A stretch of DNA of 64,000 nucleotides, from contig NZ_JAGGOI010000036.1 in NCBI RefSeq assembly GCF_018614585.1, positions 1 through 64,000 of the forward strand. Reading direction: 5' to 3'. The notes beneath the pieces were generated by a model. The model ran no database searches. It was not told where the DNA came from and was given only the letters and a program-made list of their open reading frames with translations. Shown here piece after piece: positions 39,215 through 47,829 of the stretch (position 1 is its first letter; every line of letters starts with the position of its first letter). A program made the translations under genes and the position numbers. Origin of the DNA: Streptomyces sp. ISL-1. GTDB lineage: Bacteria > Actinomycetota > Actinomycetes > Streptomycetales > Streptomycetaceae.

Positions 39215-40720
39215 GTGACCGAAGGGCAAGCCACCACGCAGGAGTTGATCGCCGGACGCTACTGGCCGCAGGAGGTCGTACACCGTGAAGAAGGCCGCAC
39301 CGGCTGGCACGGTCAGGACGTCCGGTTCGGACGGCCGGTTTCCTTGATGGAGGCGCGGCCAGGTCAGGCCACCGGTGCACGCCGCACCGCCGCTCGGATT
39401 CTGCGAGAGTCCGAAGCCATGGAGCTGACCTGCCCCGGCCGGGCGGCCACTGTCTTCGACGTCCTGGAGGAGAACGGCGCCGTATGGACGGTCATGGATC
39501 GGATTGAGGGCGCTCCCCTCAGCGACCTTCTGTGGCGAGGCCCGGTCAACTACGTCCGCGCTGCCCGCATAGGCCTGGAGATCCTCGACGTTCTCGCGGC
39601 GGCCCATCGTGAAGGCATCACGCACGGCGATCTCAGCCCCGGGCAAGTATTTGTGCGCAAGGACGGCGGAACGCTGGTCGCCGGCTTCGGGTTGCTGGGG
39701 AACGCGTCGGCCCCACGCGTTACCGCGCCGTCGTACGCCTCTCCCGAGCAAGCCCGCGGCGAGGGCACGGAACCCGCGTCAGATCTGTGGGCACTTGGGG
39801 CAATCTTGTACATGATGGTAGAGGGGTGTCCGCCTGTCCGGGACCGTGGACCGGTCGAGGCGACGCTGCGAGCGGTTGACCTGCGGCCCATCCGGTCCCC
39901 GCGGAGCGCGGGGTTGCTCGGCCCTGCCATCCAGGGGCTGCTCCGCAGGGACCCGCAGGAGCGCCTGCCCGCGCCGGTGGTCCGCGCGGCGTTCACCCGC
40001 ATCCTGCGCGAGGATCCCGAGGAACCAAAGCAGGCGGCGCCGCTCCCCTGCCTGCGCGACGCGTACGCTGCCGTCCGGCGGACCGGGCGGGTGTGGAGCA
40101 GGCGAACCGTCGGTCGGCCCGCGCTCCTCGAGGTCCTGGCGCTGGCCGTGGTCGGGGCCTCGCTCACCGCCCTCGCCCTGACCGGAGGATCGGACGACAG
40201 CCCCTCCGCGTCGGGCCCCACGCCGTCCCGCCCGGCCCCCAGCGGAACCGCCGACCCTAACTCTTTCTACGGCTACGAGGCTCCGGAGGGGTTCTCCATC
40301 GACCTGCCCACCGGGTGGAAGCCGCTCGACCGCAGCGGTTCAGCCGATGCGTCCTACCGCGTCACGTTCGGCGCGCCGGGCGACCCTCGCACGCTGGCGA
40401 TCACCTACAGCGAGCAGCTCGGGCCGGACCCCGTCGCAGTCTGGCGGGCACTGGAGCCGTCCCTGAAGCGGGTGTCCGTCGACTACGAGCGGCTGGGCGA
40501 CATCCGCGCCGCCGACTACCGTGGCCTCGACGCGGCGGACATGGAGTGGTTCTCCGAGGACACCGGTGTCCGCGAGCGCACGCTCGGCCGCGGTTTCCTC
40601 ATCGGCTCCGGCCGTGGCTTCTCCTTGCGCTGGACGACCCCGGCCGACAACTGGAACGACGCCGCTAACCGGCGCGCGCTGGGCGTCTTCCTGCGCTCCT
40701 TCCGGAGCTCCGCCAACTGA
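39215..40720 (+). CDS. Membrane protein with catalytically degenerate kinase domain
   Basis: A 501-aa protein laid out like a Hanks-type Ser/Thr kinase: cytosolic kinase-like domain (about 10-270), one membrane span (about 307-330, LLEVLALAVVGASLTALALT), a Ser/Pro linker and an exported domain (about 350-501). Key residues are altered: the VAIK lysine position reads VSLME (42-46), the catalytic loop is HGDLSPGQV (137-145; D kept, K and N lost), and DFG is GFG (157-159). The SPEQ (APE) motif is intact. It is therefore probably a pseudokinase. GTG 39215 is the start because AAGGG lies 6 nt upstream; at ATG 39209 the Shine-Dalgarno would abut the codon. Confidence 0.83.
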   Translation: MTEGQATTQELIAGRYWPQEVVHREEGRTGWHGQDVRFGRPVSLMEARPGQATGARRTAARILRESEAMELTCPGRAATVFDVLEENGAVWTVMDRIEGAPLSDLLWRGPVNYVRAARIGLEILDVLAAAHREGITHGDLSPGQVFVRKDGGTLVAGFGLLGNASAPRVTAPSYASPEQARGEGTEPASDLWALGAILYMMVEGCPPVRDRGPVEATLRAVDLRPIRSPRSAGLLGPAIQGLLRRDPQERLPAPVVRAAFTRILREDPEEPKQAAPLPCLRDAYAAVRRTGRVWSRRTVGRPALLEVLALAVVGASLTALALTGGSDDSPSASGPTPSRPAPSGTADPNSFYGYEAPEGFSIDLPTGWKPLDRSGSADASYRVTFGAPGDPRTLAITYSEQLGPDPVAVWRALEPSLKRVSVDYERLGDIRAADYRGLDAADMEWFSEDTGVRERTLGRGFLIGSGRGFSLRWTTPADNWNDAANRRALGVFLRSFRSSAN

Positions 40721-40909
40721 CCGTGCTCCGATGGCCCCGGAGCCGCAACTGCCGTCCCGTCGCATGAGCCATCCCGCCCGCAGCCAGTTGTCCCGCTCGA
40801 GCGCGGGCTGCTCCGTCGCTTCGAACGTGGCTACCAGGTCCTCGGTTCCAGCCCAGCCGGGTCGACCGGTGGCCAAGGGAGAGAAGAATCCGGTCCTGTC
40901 GGTGCTCTC

Positions 40910-41563
40910 GTGGAGCGGGCAGCCGACATCGTGCAGCCGCTCAAACCGAAGTTGCGCGGCTGGCTCCACGCGGGGATGGTTCCCGCCTCGCTGATCGCAG
41001 GCGTCTTCCTCATCCTTCTGGCCCGCACGCCGCAGGCGGTCCTTGCCTGCACCGTCTACGCCGTCACCGCCTGGCTGCTGTTCGGAACGAGCGCGGTGTA
41101 CCACCGCGGCACCTGGGGGCCGCTCGGCGAGGCCGTCCTGCGGCGCCTCGACCACGCCAACATCTTCCTGATCATCGCCGGCACCTGCACTCCCCTGGCC
41201 GTACTCCTGCTCCCCCCGGGTCAGCGGACGGTCCTGCTGTGGATCGTGTGGACGGGCGCGCTGGCCGGCGTCGCCTTCCGCGTGCTGTGGGTCGGGGCTC
41301 CCCGCTGGCTGTACACGCCCTGCTACCTCGCCCTGGGCTGGGCACCGGTGCGCTACCTGCCCGACTTCCTGCACACCGGCGGGGCAGCCGTACTGACACT
41401 GATCGTGGCCGGTGGCCTCCTCTACAGCGCCGGCGCAGTCGTGTACGCCCTGCAGCGCCCAGACCCCTCACCCCGCTGGTTCGGGTACCACGAGGTCTTC
41501 CACGCGTTCACCGTGACCGCCTTCGCGGCGCACTACACCGCCATCTGCCTCGCCGCCCCCTGA
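40910..41563 (+). CDS. Hemolysin III/PAQR-family membrane protein
   Basis: A 217-aa integral membrane protein with seven hydrophobic segments. PAQR/YqfA signatures: SAVYHRGTWG, RRLDHANIFLIIAGTCTPLA and, near the end, WFGYHEVFHAFTVTAFAAHY; the conserved His, Asp and Ser residues form a metal-dependent hydrolase-like site. The physiological role in bacteria is unclear (membrane-stress or lipid-related). GTG 40910 lacks a good Shine-Dalgarno, and the true start may differ by a few codons. It follows the pseudokinase gene by 189 bp. Confidence 0.85.
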   Translation: MERAADIVQPLKPKLRGWLHAGMVPASLIAGVFLILLARTPQAVLACTVYAVTAWLLFGTSAVYHRGTWGPLGEAVLRRLDHANIFLIIAGTCTPLAVLLLPPGQRTVLLWIVWTGALAGVAFRVLWVGAPRWLYTPCYLALGWAPVRYLPDFLHTGGAAVLTLIVAGGLLYSAGAVVYALQRPDPSPRWFGYHEVFHAFTVTAFAAHYTAICLAAP

Positions 41564-41802
41564 CCCAGCCGTCTCCAGGCGGCCGCCCCATCACCCCGTG
41601 TTCCGGAGGCCAAGGCAGCCAGCGGCCAGTCGCGGACCGTCTCAATTTCCGTCTCATTCAGCCGCGTTCGCCGCTGTTCAACCGAGGCCACGGCCAGCTG
41701 GCTGATGGGATGGGATTCATCGCCTCTTGCGGACTGCGAACCACTGCCGCTCGCCTGGGTGGAGCGGTTCCGGCCGGGGCGGGATGGTGCCGGCCCCTTG
41801 GG

Positions 41803-42190
41803 GCACGTATCACGGTCACCACAACTATGTGGCGGACGAGCGGTACGAGGGCATGGACCTGCTGGTGACCCGTAAGGGCGCGATCCGGGCGGGCAGCGGG
41901 CGGTTCGGCATCATCCCGGGATCGATGGTCACCGGCTCGTGCATCGTCCGCGCCCTGGGTAACCCGAAGTCGTTCAACCCGGCGTCTGCGGGGCGGGTCG
42001 GAAGATGCGCCGGAGCGCTGCGAAGCGGCGGTTCCCGACGAAGGATCCGGAGGAGCAGACGCGGGGTGTGGAGTGCGGTGCGGACTCCGGCGTCGTGGAT
42101 GAGATTCCGGGTGCGTACAAGCCGATCGAGAAGGACATCGACCAGCAGCGGGACCTGGTGCCAGGCGTGGTCCGGGGCCTTGCGCTGTGA
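41803..42190 (+). pseudogene. Truncated, frameshifted rtcB copy
   Basis: Aligns with the last third of the intact rtcB at 36767-38023. HNYVADERYEGMDLLVTRKG and IRAGSGRFGIIPGSM lie in one frame. After position 41989 the match continues in the next frame as KRRFPTKDPEEQTRGVECGA, then DSGVVDEIPGAYKPIEKDID to a TGA at 42188. A single base is missing from the codon for the guanylylated histidine (CAC to GC at 41988-41989), which both shifts the frame and destroys the active site. A second 1-nt loss occurs near 41812. Everything upstream of HHNYV is absent. Confidence 0.88.
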
Positions 42191-42520
42191 TCGTGATTAA
42201 CGGAGCCTGGTGTCACAGCTCGCCTGCTCGGCCAGCCGTTGAGTTGTGGAGGCTGTGCGGTCCCCGCAGCCCGGCCGCCGGTGCGAAGGCTTCCAGATGC
42301 TGATCGCGCTGCCTGCCGCGCGGGGTGTCGACCAGGTCCCGTGTCCGGGACAGCCACAGATCCTCGCGCCGGAGGCCGTACCGAGGGACCTCTTCGTCTC
42401 TCACTCAAACGGCACTCAGGGGAGGTGCGAAGCGCCGACGGCTCACCTAATGGGAGCGGGAGACCGCGCCGCTCATGCGGTGGATGAGCGACGATCGGTG
42501 GTGAAGGAGGCCCGCACGGC
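42191..42520. other. Intergenic region with doubtful minus-strand ORF
   Basis: 330 bp between the rtcB remnant and the SpoIIE-like gene. The only coding-like stretch is a 63-codon minus-strand ORF (42213-42404, RYGLRREDLWLSRTRDLVD) with fair codon bias but no recognisable family or Shine-Dalgarno. It may be a remnant of a lost gene. The promoter of the SpoIIE-like gene should lie in the last 100 bp. Confidence 0.4.
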
Positions 42521-44554
42521 ATGCACCCCGACTACGCCGCGGCACTGATCCACGCGCTGTTCACCCAGCCCCCGATCGGCCTGCACGTACTGGACCCCGA
42601 TCTACGGATCGTGCGGTTCAACACCGCGGCGCCGGGCGCGCAGGGCTTCAGTGAGAGTGAGGCCGTGGGCCGGACCCTGGCGGATCTCGGGTTCGTCGCG
42701 GACGACGTCGACCGCATGCTCCGCGGCGTGCTGGCCACTGGGGAACCGGTCAGCAACTTCCAGTACGAAGGCCGTCTGCCCCGCGGTCCCGATGGGGTGC
42801 GGGCGCTGGCCATCTCGGCATTCCGCCTGCAGAGCGCCGACGGCCGCATCCTGGGGGTCGCCGCCACGGTGGTCGACATCACCGAGCAGCACCGCGCCCA
42901 GCGACGGCTGGAACTGCTGTACCGCGCCGGTGAACAGATCGGGACCACTCTGGATGTGTTCCGTACGGCGCAGGAGCTCGCTGATATCGCCGCGCCGGGC
43001 CTGGCCGACGCGGTGGCGGTCGACGTTCTCGATACCGTGCTGCACGGCGAAGCCCCCGCTCCGGGGCCCTTGCTCAACCCGGTCACCCTGCGACGGGCGG
43101 GCTTCCGGGCGGCCGCCCCGGAGGCGGTCCGGACCTCGTACGAGGTCGGTGGTGTCAGGGTGATGCGGTACGGCAGCCCTTATGCCCAGTCCCTGACCGA
43201 CCTGCGGCCACGTCTCATTCGCAGACTCGGAACGGACGAAAGGTGGCCGACCAGGGATCCGGTTGCCGCCCAGATACTGCGGGACGCGGGTGCGCACTCG
43301 CTCATGGCCGTGCCGCTGGCGGCACGCGGAGTGGTCCTCGGGATTGCGGCCTTCTTCCGCACGGAGGGTTCACCGCCCTTCGAGGATGCCGACCTGAGCG
43401 TCGCCGCCGACCTGGTGGCCCGTGCCGCGGTGTGCATCGACAACGCCCGCCGCTATACGCGCGAGCACACCCTCGCCCGACTCACTCAACGATCATTGGT
43501 GCCCACCCGGCTGCCCACGCACACGGCCGTGGAGACCGCGTACACCTATCTGCCGGTGGCCTCCAGCGGCGCGTGGTACGACGTCATCCCGCTGTCCGGC
43601 GCGCGGGTCGCGCTCGTGGCCGGCGATGTGTCCGGGCGGGGCATGGGGACCGTGACCACGATGGGACGATTGCGTACGGCAGTCACGGCCTTCGCCGCCA
43701 TGGACCTGCCGCCCGACGAGCTTCTCGAACGCCTCCACAGCCTGACCGGGGAACTCGCACGCGACTCCTTGCCTGCACAGGACGAGCACAGGCCGGCGCT
43801 GACGGCGACCTGCCTCTACACCGTCTACGACCCCTCCGACGGCAGCTGTGTCCTCTCGCGCGCCGGCCACCCTCCGCCCGTGCTGGGAGTACCCGACGGC
43901 ACGGTGCGGATCATTGAAAGCCCGACCGGCCCAGTCCTGGGACGAGGAGCCTCTTCGTACACGACCACGCGCGTGGACGTGCCCGAGGGCAGCATCCTCG
44001 CCCTCCACAACACCGGGCTCCTCCAGGGCACCACGGAAAGCCGACTCCCCCTCTACCGGGAAGCCCTGGGCAGACCCACGGGGACCCTGCAGGACACCTG
44101 CGACGCTCTGGCTGCCGCACTGCTCCCCGAGCCCCCCGACGACGACGCCCTGCTGCTACTCGCACGTACCCGCGCACTCGGCCCGGACGAACTGGCCTCC
44201 TGGACGCTGGCCAACGCCCCCGAGAGCGCCGCCCAGGCCCGCCGTCTGGTCAGCGGACGGCTCGCGGAATGGGACCTCTCAGACCTGGACTTCACCACCG
44301 GGCTCATCGCCAGCGAACTGGTGACCAATGCCCTCCGCTACTCCGAAGGGCCGATTGAGCTCCGCCTGATCCGCGACGCGGTTTTGACCTGTGAGGTCAC
44401 GGACTCGAGCAACGCCTCTCCACATCTGCGACACGCCGAGGACGACGACGAAGGCGGCCGTGGCTTGTACCTGGTCGCCCAGTTCACCCAGGACTGGGGC
44501 ACCCGACGCACTGAGAGAGGCAAGACCATCTGGACGGAGCAGACGCTCCACTGA
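42521..44554 (+). CDS. PAS-GAF-SpoIIE-HATPase regulator with degenerate phosphatase site
   Basis: A 677-aa cytosolic multidomain signalling protein: PAS (about 8-120), GAF (about 130-310), PPM/SpoIIE phosphatase-like domain (about 335-550) and C-terminal HATPase (about 570-677; SELVTNALRYSEGPIELRLI, DEGGRGLYLVAQF). In active relatives the phosphatase motifs read GGDWYD and YTDG; here they are SGAWYD (Ala351 for Asp) and HNTG (Thr498 for Asp), so two metal ligands are gone. Asp369 (AGDV) and Asp541-542 remain. The HATPase looks intact. It may act as an anti-sigma kinase/scaffold with a sensor input rather than a phosphatase. ATG 42521 has GGAGG about 10 nt upstream. Confidence 0.87.
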   Translation: MHPDYAAALIHALFTQPPIGLHVLDPDLRIVRFNTAAPGAQGFSESEAVGRTLADLGFVADDVDRMLRGVLATGEPVSNFQYEGRLPRGPDGVRALAISAFRLQSADGRILGVAATVVDITEQHRAQRRLELLYRAGEQIGTTLDVFRTAQELADIAAPGLADAVAVDVLDTVLHGEAPAPGPLLNPVTLRRAGFRAAAPEAVRTSYEVGGVRVMRYGSPYAQSLTDLRPRLIRRLGTDERWPTRDPVAAQILRDAGAHSLMAVPLAARGVVLGIAAFFRTEGSPPFEDADLSVAADLVARAAVCIDNARRYTREHTLARLTQRSLVPTRLPTHTAVETAYTYLPVASSGAWYDVIPLSGARVALVAGDVSGRGMGTVTTMGRLRTAVTAFAAMDLPPDELLERLHSLTGELARDSLPAQDEHRPALTATCLYTVYDPSDGSCVLSRAGHPPPVLGVPDGTVRIIESPTGPVLGRGASSYTTTRVDVPEGSILALHNTGLLQGTTESRLPLYREALGRPTGTLQDTCDALAAALLPEPPDDDALLLLARTRALGPDELASWTLANAPESAAQARRLVSGRLAEWDLSDLDFTTGLIASELVTNALRYSEGPIELRLIRDAVLTCEVTDSSNASPHLRHAEDDDEGGRGLYLVAQFTQDWGTRRTERGKTIWTEQTLH

Positions 44555-44614
44555 CCCAAGCACGTATGCGGGCGCCGGCATGAACGAGCCCGGCACCGTC
44601 CACGCCGATTGGCG

Positions 44615-45379
44615 TCACAGCTCCCTGTGGACCTTGGAGTTGGAGGCCTGGGCGCGGGGGCGGACCACCATCAGGTCGATGTTCACGTGGGAGGGGCGGG
44701 TGACCGCCCAGGTGATGGTGTCGGCGACATCGTCGGCCGTGAGGGGCTCCGCCACGCCCTCGTAGACCTTCGCGGCCTTCTCCTCGTCGCCACGGAAGCG
44801 GGTCGTCGCGAACTCCTCGGTCTTGACCAGTCCGGGGGCGATCTCGATCACGCGGACGGGGGTGCCGACGATCTCCAGGCGGAGGGTCTCGGCGAGGACG
44901 TGGGCGCCGTGCTTGGCCGCGACGTAGCCTCCGCCGCCCTCGTAGGTGGCGTGGCCCGCGGTGGAGGAGAGGATCACAACGGTGCCGTCGCCGCCGGCGG
45001 TGAGGGCCGGGAGCAGCGCCTGCGTGGTGTTGAGTGTGCCGATGACGTTGACCTCGAACATCTGGCGCCAGTCGGCGGGGTCGCCGGTGGCGACGGGGTC
45101 CGCGCCGAGTGCGCCGCCCGCGTTGTTCACGAGGACGTCGCAGCGGTCGAGGGAGGCGGCGAAGGCGTCGACGGCCGGCCGGTCGGTGACGTCGAGGGCG
45201 TACGCGGTGGCGCGGTGGCCCGCGCGGGTGAGCTCCGCCGCGAGAGCCTCGATGCGGCCCTTGCGGCGGGCGGTGAGGACGACGTGGTAGCCGGCGGCGG
45301 CGAGTTGGCGTGCGGTGGCGGCGCCGATGCCGCTGCTGGCTCCGGTGACGACGGCGACGGCGGTCCCAGCGGCGGTCAT
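44615..45379 (-). CDS. SDR-family oxidoreductase
   Basis: A 254-aa classical short-chain dehydrogenase: TGASSGIGAATARQLA cofactor loop (about 12-27), NNAGGALG, catalytic Ser in VVILSSTAGH and YxxxK in GGYVAAKHGAHVLAETL. The Arg in LTARRKGR favours NADP(H). Probably reduces or oxidises a small alcohol or ketone, of the YdfG/serine-dehydrogenase-like subgroup. It is convergent with the SpoIIE-like gene and has no obvious operon partner. Confidence 0.88.
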   Translation of the reverse strand: MTAAGTAVAVVTGASSGIGAATARQLAAAGYHVVLTARRKGRIEALAAELTRAGHRATAYALDVTDRPAVDAFAASLDRCDVLVNNAGGALGADPVATGDPADWRQMFEVNVIGTLNTTQALLPALTAGGDGTVVILSSTAGHATYEGGGGYVAAKHGAHVLAETLRLEIVGTPVRVIEIAPGLVKTEEFATTRFRGDEEKAAKVYEGVAEPLTADDVADTITWAVTRPSHVNIDLMVVRPRAQASNSKVHREL

Positions 45380-45451
45380 GTCCTACTCCTCGCGTGTGAT
45401 CGATACGCGGCCCAGGATAGGCCGACCTGGCGGGCGGGGGCGGCCGTGGCG

Positions 45452-45787
45452 TCAGCGGCCCCGCGGGGCGTACATGATCAGCGCCATGCCCGCGAGGCAG
45501 ACCAGCGCGCCGATCACGTCCCACCGGTCCGGGCGGTAGCCGTCCGCGACCATGCCCCAGGCGATGGAGCCGGCGACGAAGACTCCGCCGTACGCGGCGA
45601 GAATGCGGCCGAACTCGCCCTCCGGCTGGAGCGTGGCCACAAAGCCGTACGCACCGAGAGCGATGACGCCCGCGCCGATCCAGATCCAGCCCCGGTGCTC
45701 GCGCAGTCCCTGCCAGACGAGCCAGGCGCCGCCGATCTCGAAGAGGGCGGCGAGGAGGAAGAGAGCAGCGGAACGGACGACGAGCAT
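45452..45787 (-). CDS. ynfA: YnfA family small membrane protein
   Basis: A 111-aa integral membrane protein with four helices, UPF0060/YnfA family, distantly related to SMR transporters: SAALFLLAALFEIGGAWLVW, WIWIGAGVIALGAYGFVATL, GRILAAYGGVFVAGSIAWGM, DVIGALVCLAGMALIMY. Conserved Glu in FEIGGAW. The substrate is unproven. The start is ATG 45787. It is monocistronic, divergent from a small secreted protein. Confidence 0.9.
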   Translation of the reverse strand: MLVVRSAALFLLAALFEIGGAWLVWQGLREHRGWIWIGAGVIALGAYGFVATLQPEGEFGRILAAYGGVFVAGSIAWGMVADGYRPDRWDVIGALVCLAGMALIMYAPRGR

Positions 45788-45875
45788 GGGCTCAGCGTGC
45801 CACGCAAGAAGCCGAGGACTCGCCGGAGTTGATGGACAATCAGGAAAAATGGCATCCAATGGGTATCTTCACGTC

Positions 45876-46358
45876 ATGTGTCTGAGGCGCAAGGCGCTGC
45901 TGGCGGTGTCCGCCGCAGCGGTGATGGTGGTTGGACTGGGTACGAACGCGGACGCCGGTGACAGGGCGATCGCGCCGGAGGCTGACGTGGCGCACCACGG
46001 CCATGTCTCGTTGGCGAGCGGGCGGCTCGGGGTCTCGCTGGTCACCGGGAATCATGGTCCGTCGAGCCTCGCGAACGTCACCGTGCGGCTGTCCTTCTCG
46101 GTGCCGCTGGTCGATGCCCAGGTGCTCCCCGTCGGCTGTCTGCGGGGCGACGAAAGGCTGGTGCTGTGTGCGACGGGCCCGCTGCGGGCTGCCGGCAGCG
46201 GACACCGGGTCGCGCTCGATCTGCGGACGGTAGGCACGCCGGAGGAGGTGGTCGTGCGGATCGGCACGCAGTGGAACGGCGGCGCGACCGACCGGAACCC
46301 GGACAACAACGAGCACCGGGTGCTGGTGCCGGCCACCGGCGACCCCTACATGTTCTGA
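45876..46358 (+). CDS. Secreted protein with beta-sandwich-type domain
   Basis: A 160-aa protein with a Sec signal peptide (MCLRRKALLAVSAAAVMVVG, cleavage after NADA about residue 27). The mature part (about 28-160) looks like a DUF11/CARDB-type beta-sandwich: GVSLVTGNHGPSSLANVTVR, VGCLRGDERLVLCATGPL, RNPDNNEHRVLVPATG. Two cysteines (about 88 and 97) could form a disulfide. The function is unknown; such modules are often cell-wall or adhesion parts. The start is ATG 45876, divergent from ynfA. Confidence 0.78.
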   Translation: MCLRRKALLAVSAAAVMVVGLGTNADAGDRAIAPEADVAHHGHVSLASGRLGVSLVTGNHGPSSLANVTVRLSFSVPLVDAQVLPVGCLRGDERLVLCATGPLRAAGSGHRVALDLRTVGTPEEVVVRIGTQWNGGATDRNPDNNEHRVLVPATGDPYMF

Positions 46359-46441
46359 CGGGTGGGTCATGGCCGGCTGTGGTGTCCGCTGTGGGGGCGC
46401 GCGCCGGGCCGCGGGGTGCGTCTGCTCCGTACAATCTCTGC

Positions 46442-46924
46442 ATGACGCAGAAGGATTCGGCCGGGCGCGGCAGGCTGATGGACGAGCTGTCCACCGCCTC
46501 GCGCCGCTACATGGCCTCGTACGCCCTGTTCAACCAGGCCCTCGCCGACCATCTGCGGCTCCACCCCACCGATCTGCAGTGCCTCAACCTGCTCGGGCTC
46601 GAACCCGGTCCGGTCACCACCGGGCGGGTCGCCGAACTGACCGGGCTGACCACCGGGTCCGCGACGCGGCTCGTCGACCGGCTGGAGCGGGCGGGGTATG
46701 TCACGCGCGAGCGTGACGCCGAGGACCGGCGGCGGGTGCTGGTGACGCTGGCGCCCGAGCGGATGGCGGAGTTCGGCGCGGTGTGGCAGAAGCTGAACGG
46801 CTCCTGGTTCGACATGTTCGACGCGTACAGCGATGAGGAGATCGCCCTTCTCACGTCGCACATGCGGCGGACCGTGGAGCTCAGCGCCGCACAGGTCGAG
46901 CGCCTGCGGGAAGGTGATCTGTAG
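46442..46924 (+). CDS. MarR-family transcriptional regulator
   Basis: A 160-aa MarR protein. A winged helix at about 45-110: DLQCLNLLGLEPGPVTTGRV, AELTGLTTGSATRLVDRLER, then wing GYVTRERDAEDRRRVLVTL. Flanking helices form the dimer interface. It lies alone between a secreted protein gene and a convergent Mut7-C gene, so its target is not obvious. The start is ATG 46442. Three 19-bp tandem repeats lie about 40 bp after its stop. Confidence 0.9.
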   Translation: MTQKDSAGRGRLMDELSTASRRYMASYALFNQALADHLRLHPTDLQCLNLLGLEPGPVTTGRVAELTGLTTGSATRLVDRLERAGYVTRERDAEDRRRVLVTLAPERMAEFGAVWQKLNGSWFDMFDAYSDEEIALLTSHMRRTVELSAAQVERLREGDL

Positions 46925-46966
46925 CCGCTGGGACGCCCCGCCATGCCCGGGTATGCGCCGGCGCGC

Positions 46967-47023
46967 CCGGGTCTGCTCAGCCCTCCCGAGTCTGCTAAGC
47001 CTTCCCGGGTCTGCTCAGCCCTC
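46967..47023. repeat. Three 19-bp tandem repeats
   Basis: CGGGTCTGCTCAGCCCTCC (46967-46985), CGAGTCTGCTAAGCCTTCC (46986-47004) and CGGGTCTGCTCAGCCCTCC (47005-47023). They lie between the convergent MarR and Mut7-C genes; CCCGGG at either end allows hairpins. Confidence 0.88.
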
Positions 47024-47041
47024 CCGGGCAGCCGGGGCGAA

Positions 47042-47776
47042 CTACGCCGCCGCGCCGCCGAATTCCCGTAGCGCCTGCGCGACGATCGCCTCGAGCCGCG
47101 CGTGGTGCGCGCCCCGCCAGTACACGCGCTCGCACGCCGTGCACTGCGCGAACACGTCGTATGTGCGCTGCGTGCCCTGCTCCAGCTGGTCCTGGACCGA
47201 GTTCTTGTCGGCGTCAGTCAGCCGGCCGTTGCAGGCCGTGCATCGGGTCCAGGGTGCGAGCCGGGGCGTGAACCGCTCCAGTACGTCGCGCAGTTGGTCC
47301 TCGGGCCGGTCGCTGTAGACATACGCTCCCGCCCAGATCTCCCGGCGCCGCAGCAGCCCGCGGTCACGGGACAGCAGTACCCGGCGCTCCCGCGCCGAGA
47401 GGGTGGCCAGCGCCGGGTCGCCGATGTCCTCGTTCTCGTACGCCGCATCGACCCCGAGGAGCCGCAGCCGCCGCGCCAGCGTGCCGAGGTGGACGTCGAG
47501 CAGGAACCGCAGCGGGGCGCCGGGGACCCGCTGTGGCCGCTCGACGCCGTACACCTCGACGTGTTCGCCCGCGCGGGGGATGTGCGAGACGGCCACCTGG
47601 CGGCCGTCGACGAGCAGCCTGCCCGCCTCGGTGAGCGGGACGCCGAGCGACTCGACGACATGGCCGAGCGTCGACGATCCGTCGGTGACCAGGGTCGTAC
47701 GCCCCTGGCGGCGCTCCTGAGGGACGAAGAGGCGCAGCTCAGGGGAGACGCTGAGGTGGATTTCCGGTCCGTTCAC
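47042..47776 (-). CDS. Mut7-C RNase-domain protein with ubiquitin-like N terminus
   Basis: A 244-aa protein. N-terminal Mut7-C ubiquitin-fold part (about 1-85: PELRLFVPQERR, TLGHVVESLGVPLTEAGRLL) followed by a Mut7-C PIN-like nuclease (about 88-230: RFLLDVHLGTLARRLRLLGV, LLSRDRGLLRR) with a zinc ribbon (CTACNGRL and CTACERVYW). The acidic residues D94 and E115-D117 could form the metal site. Probably an RNA-processing nuclease. GTG 47776. It is convergent with the MarR gene. Confidence 0.88.
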   Translation of the reverse strand: MNGPEIHLSVSPELRLFVPQERRQGRTTLVTDGSSTLGHVVESLGVPLTEAGRLLVDGRQVAVSHIPRAGEHVEVYGVERPQRVPGAPLRFLLDVHLGTLARRLRLLGVDAAYENEDIGDPALATLSARERRVLLSRDRGLLRRREIWAGAYVYSDRPEDQLRDVLERFTPRLAPWTRCTACNGRLTDADKNSVQDQLEQGTQRTYDVFAQCTACERVYWRGAHHARLEAIVAQALREFGGAAA

Positions 47777-47829
47777 GCTGTCAGCATGTCATCGGGCGGC
47801 GTATGCCAGCCAGGTTGTTTCGGGAGGGC

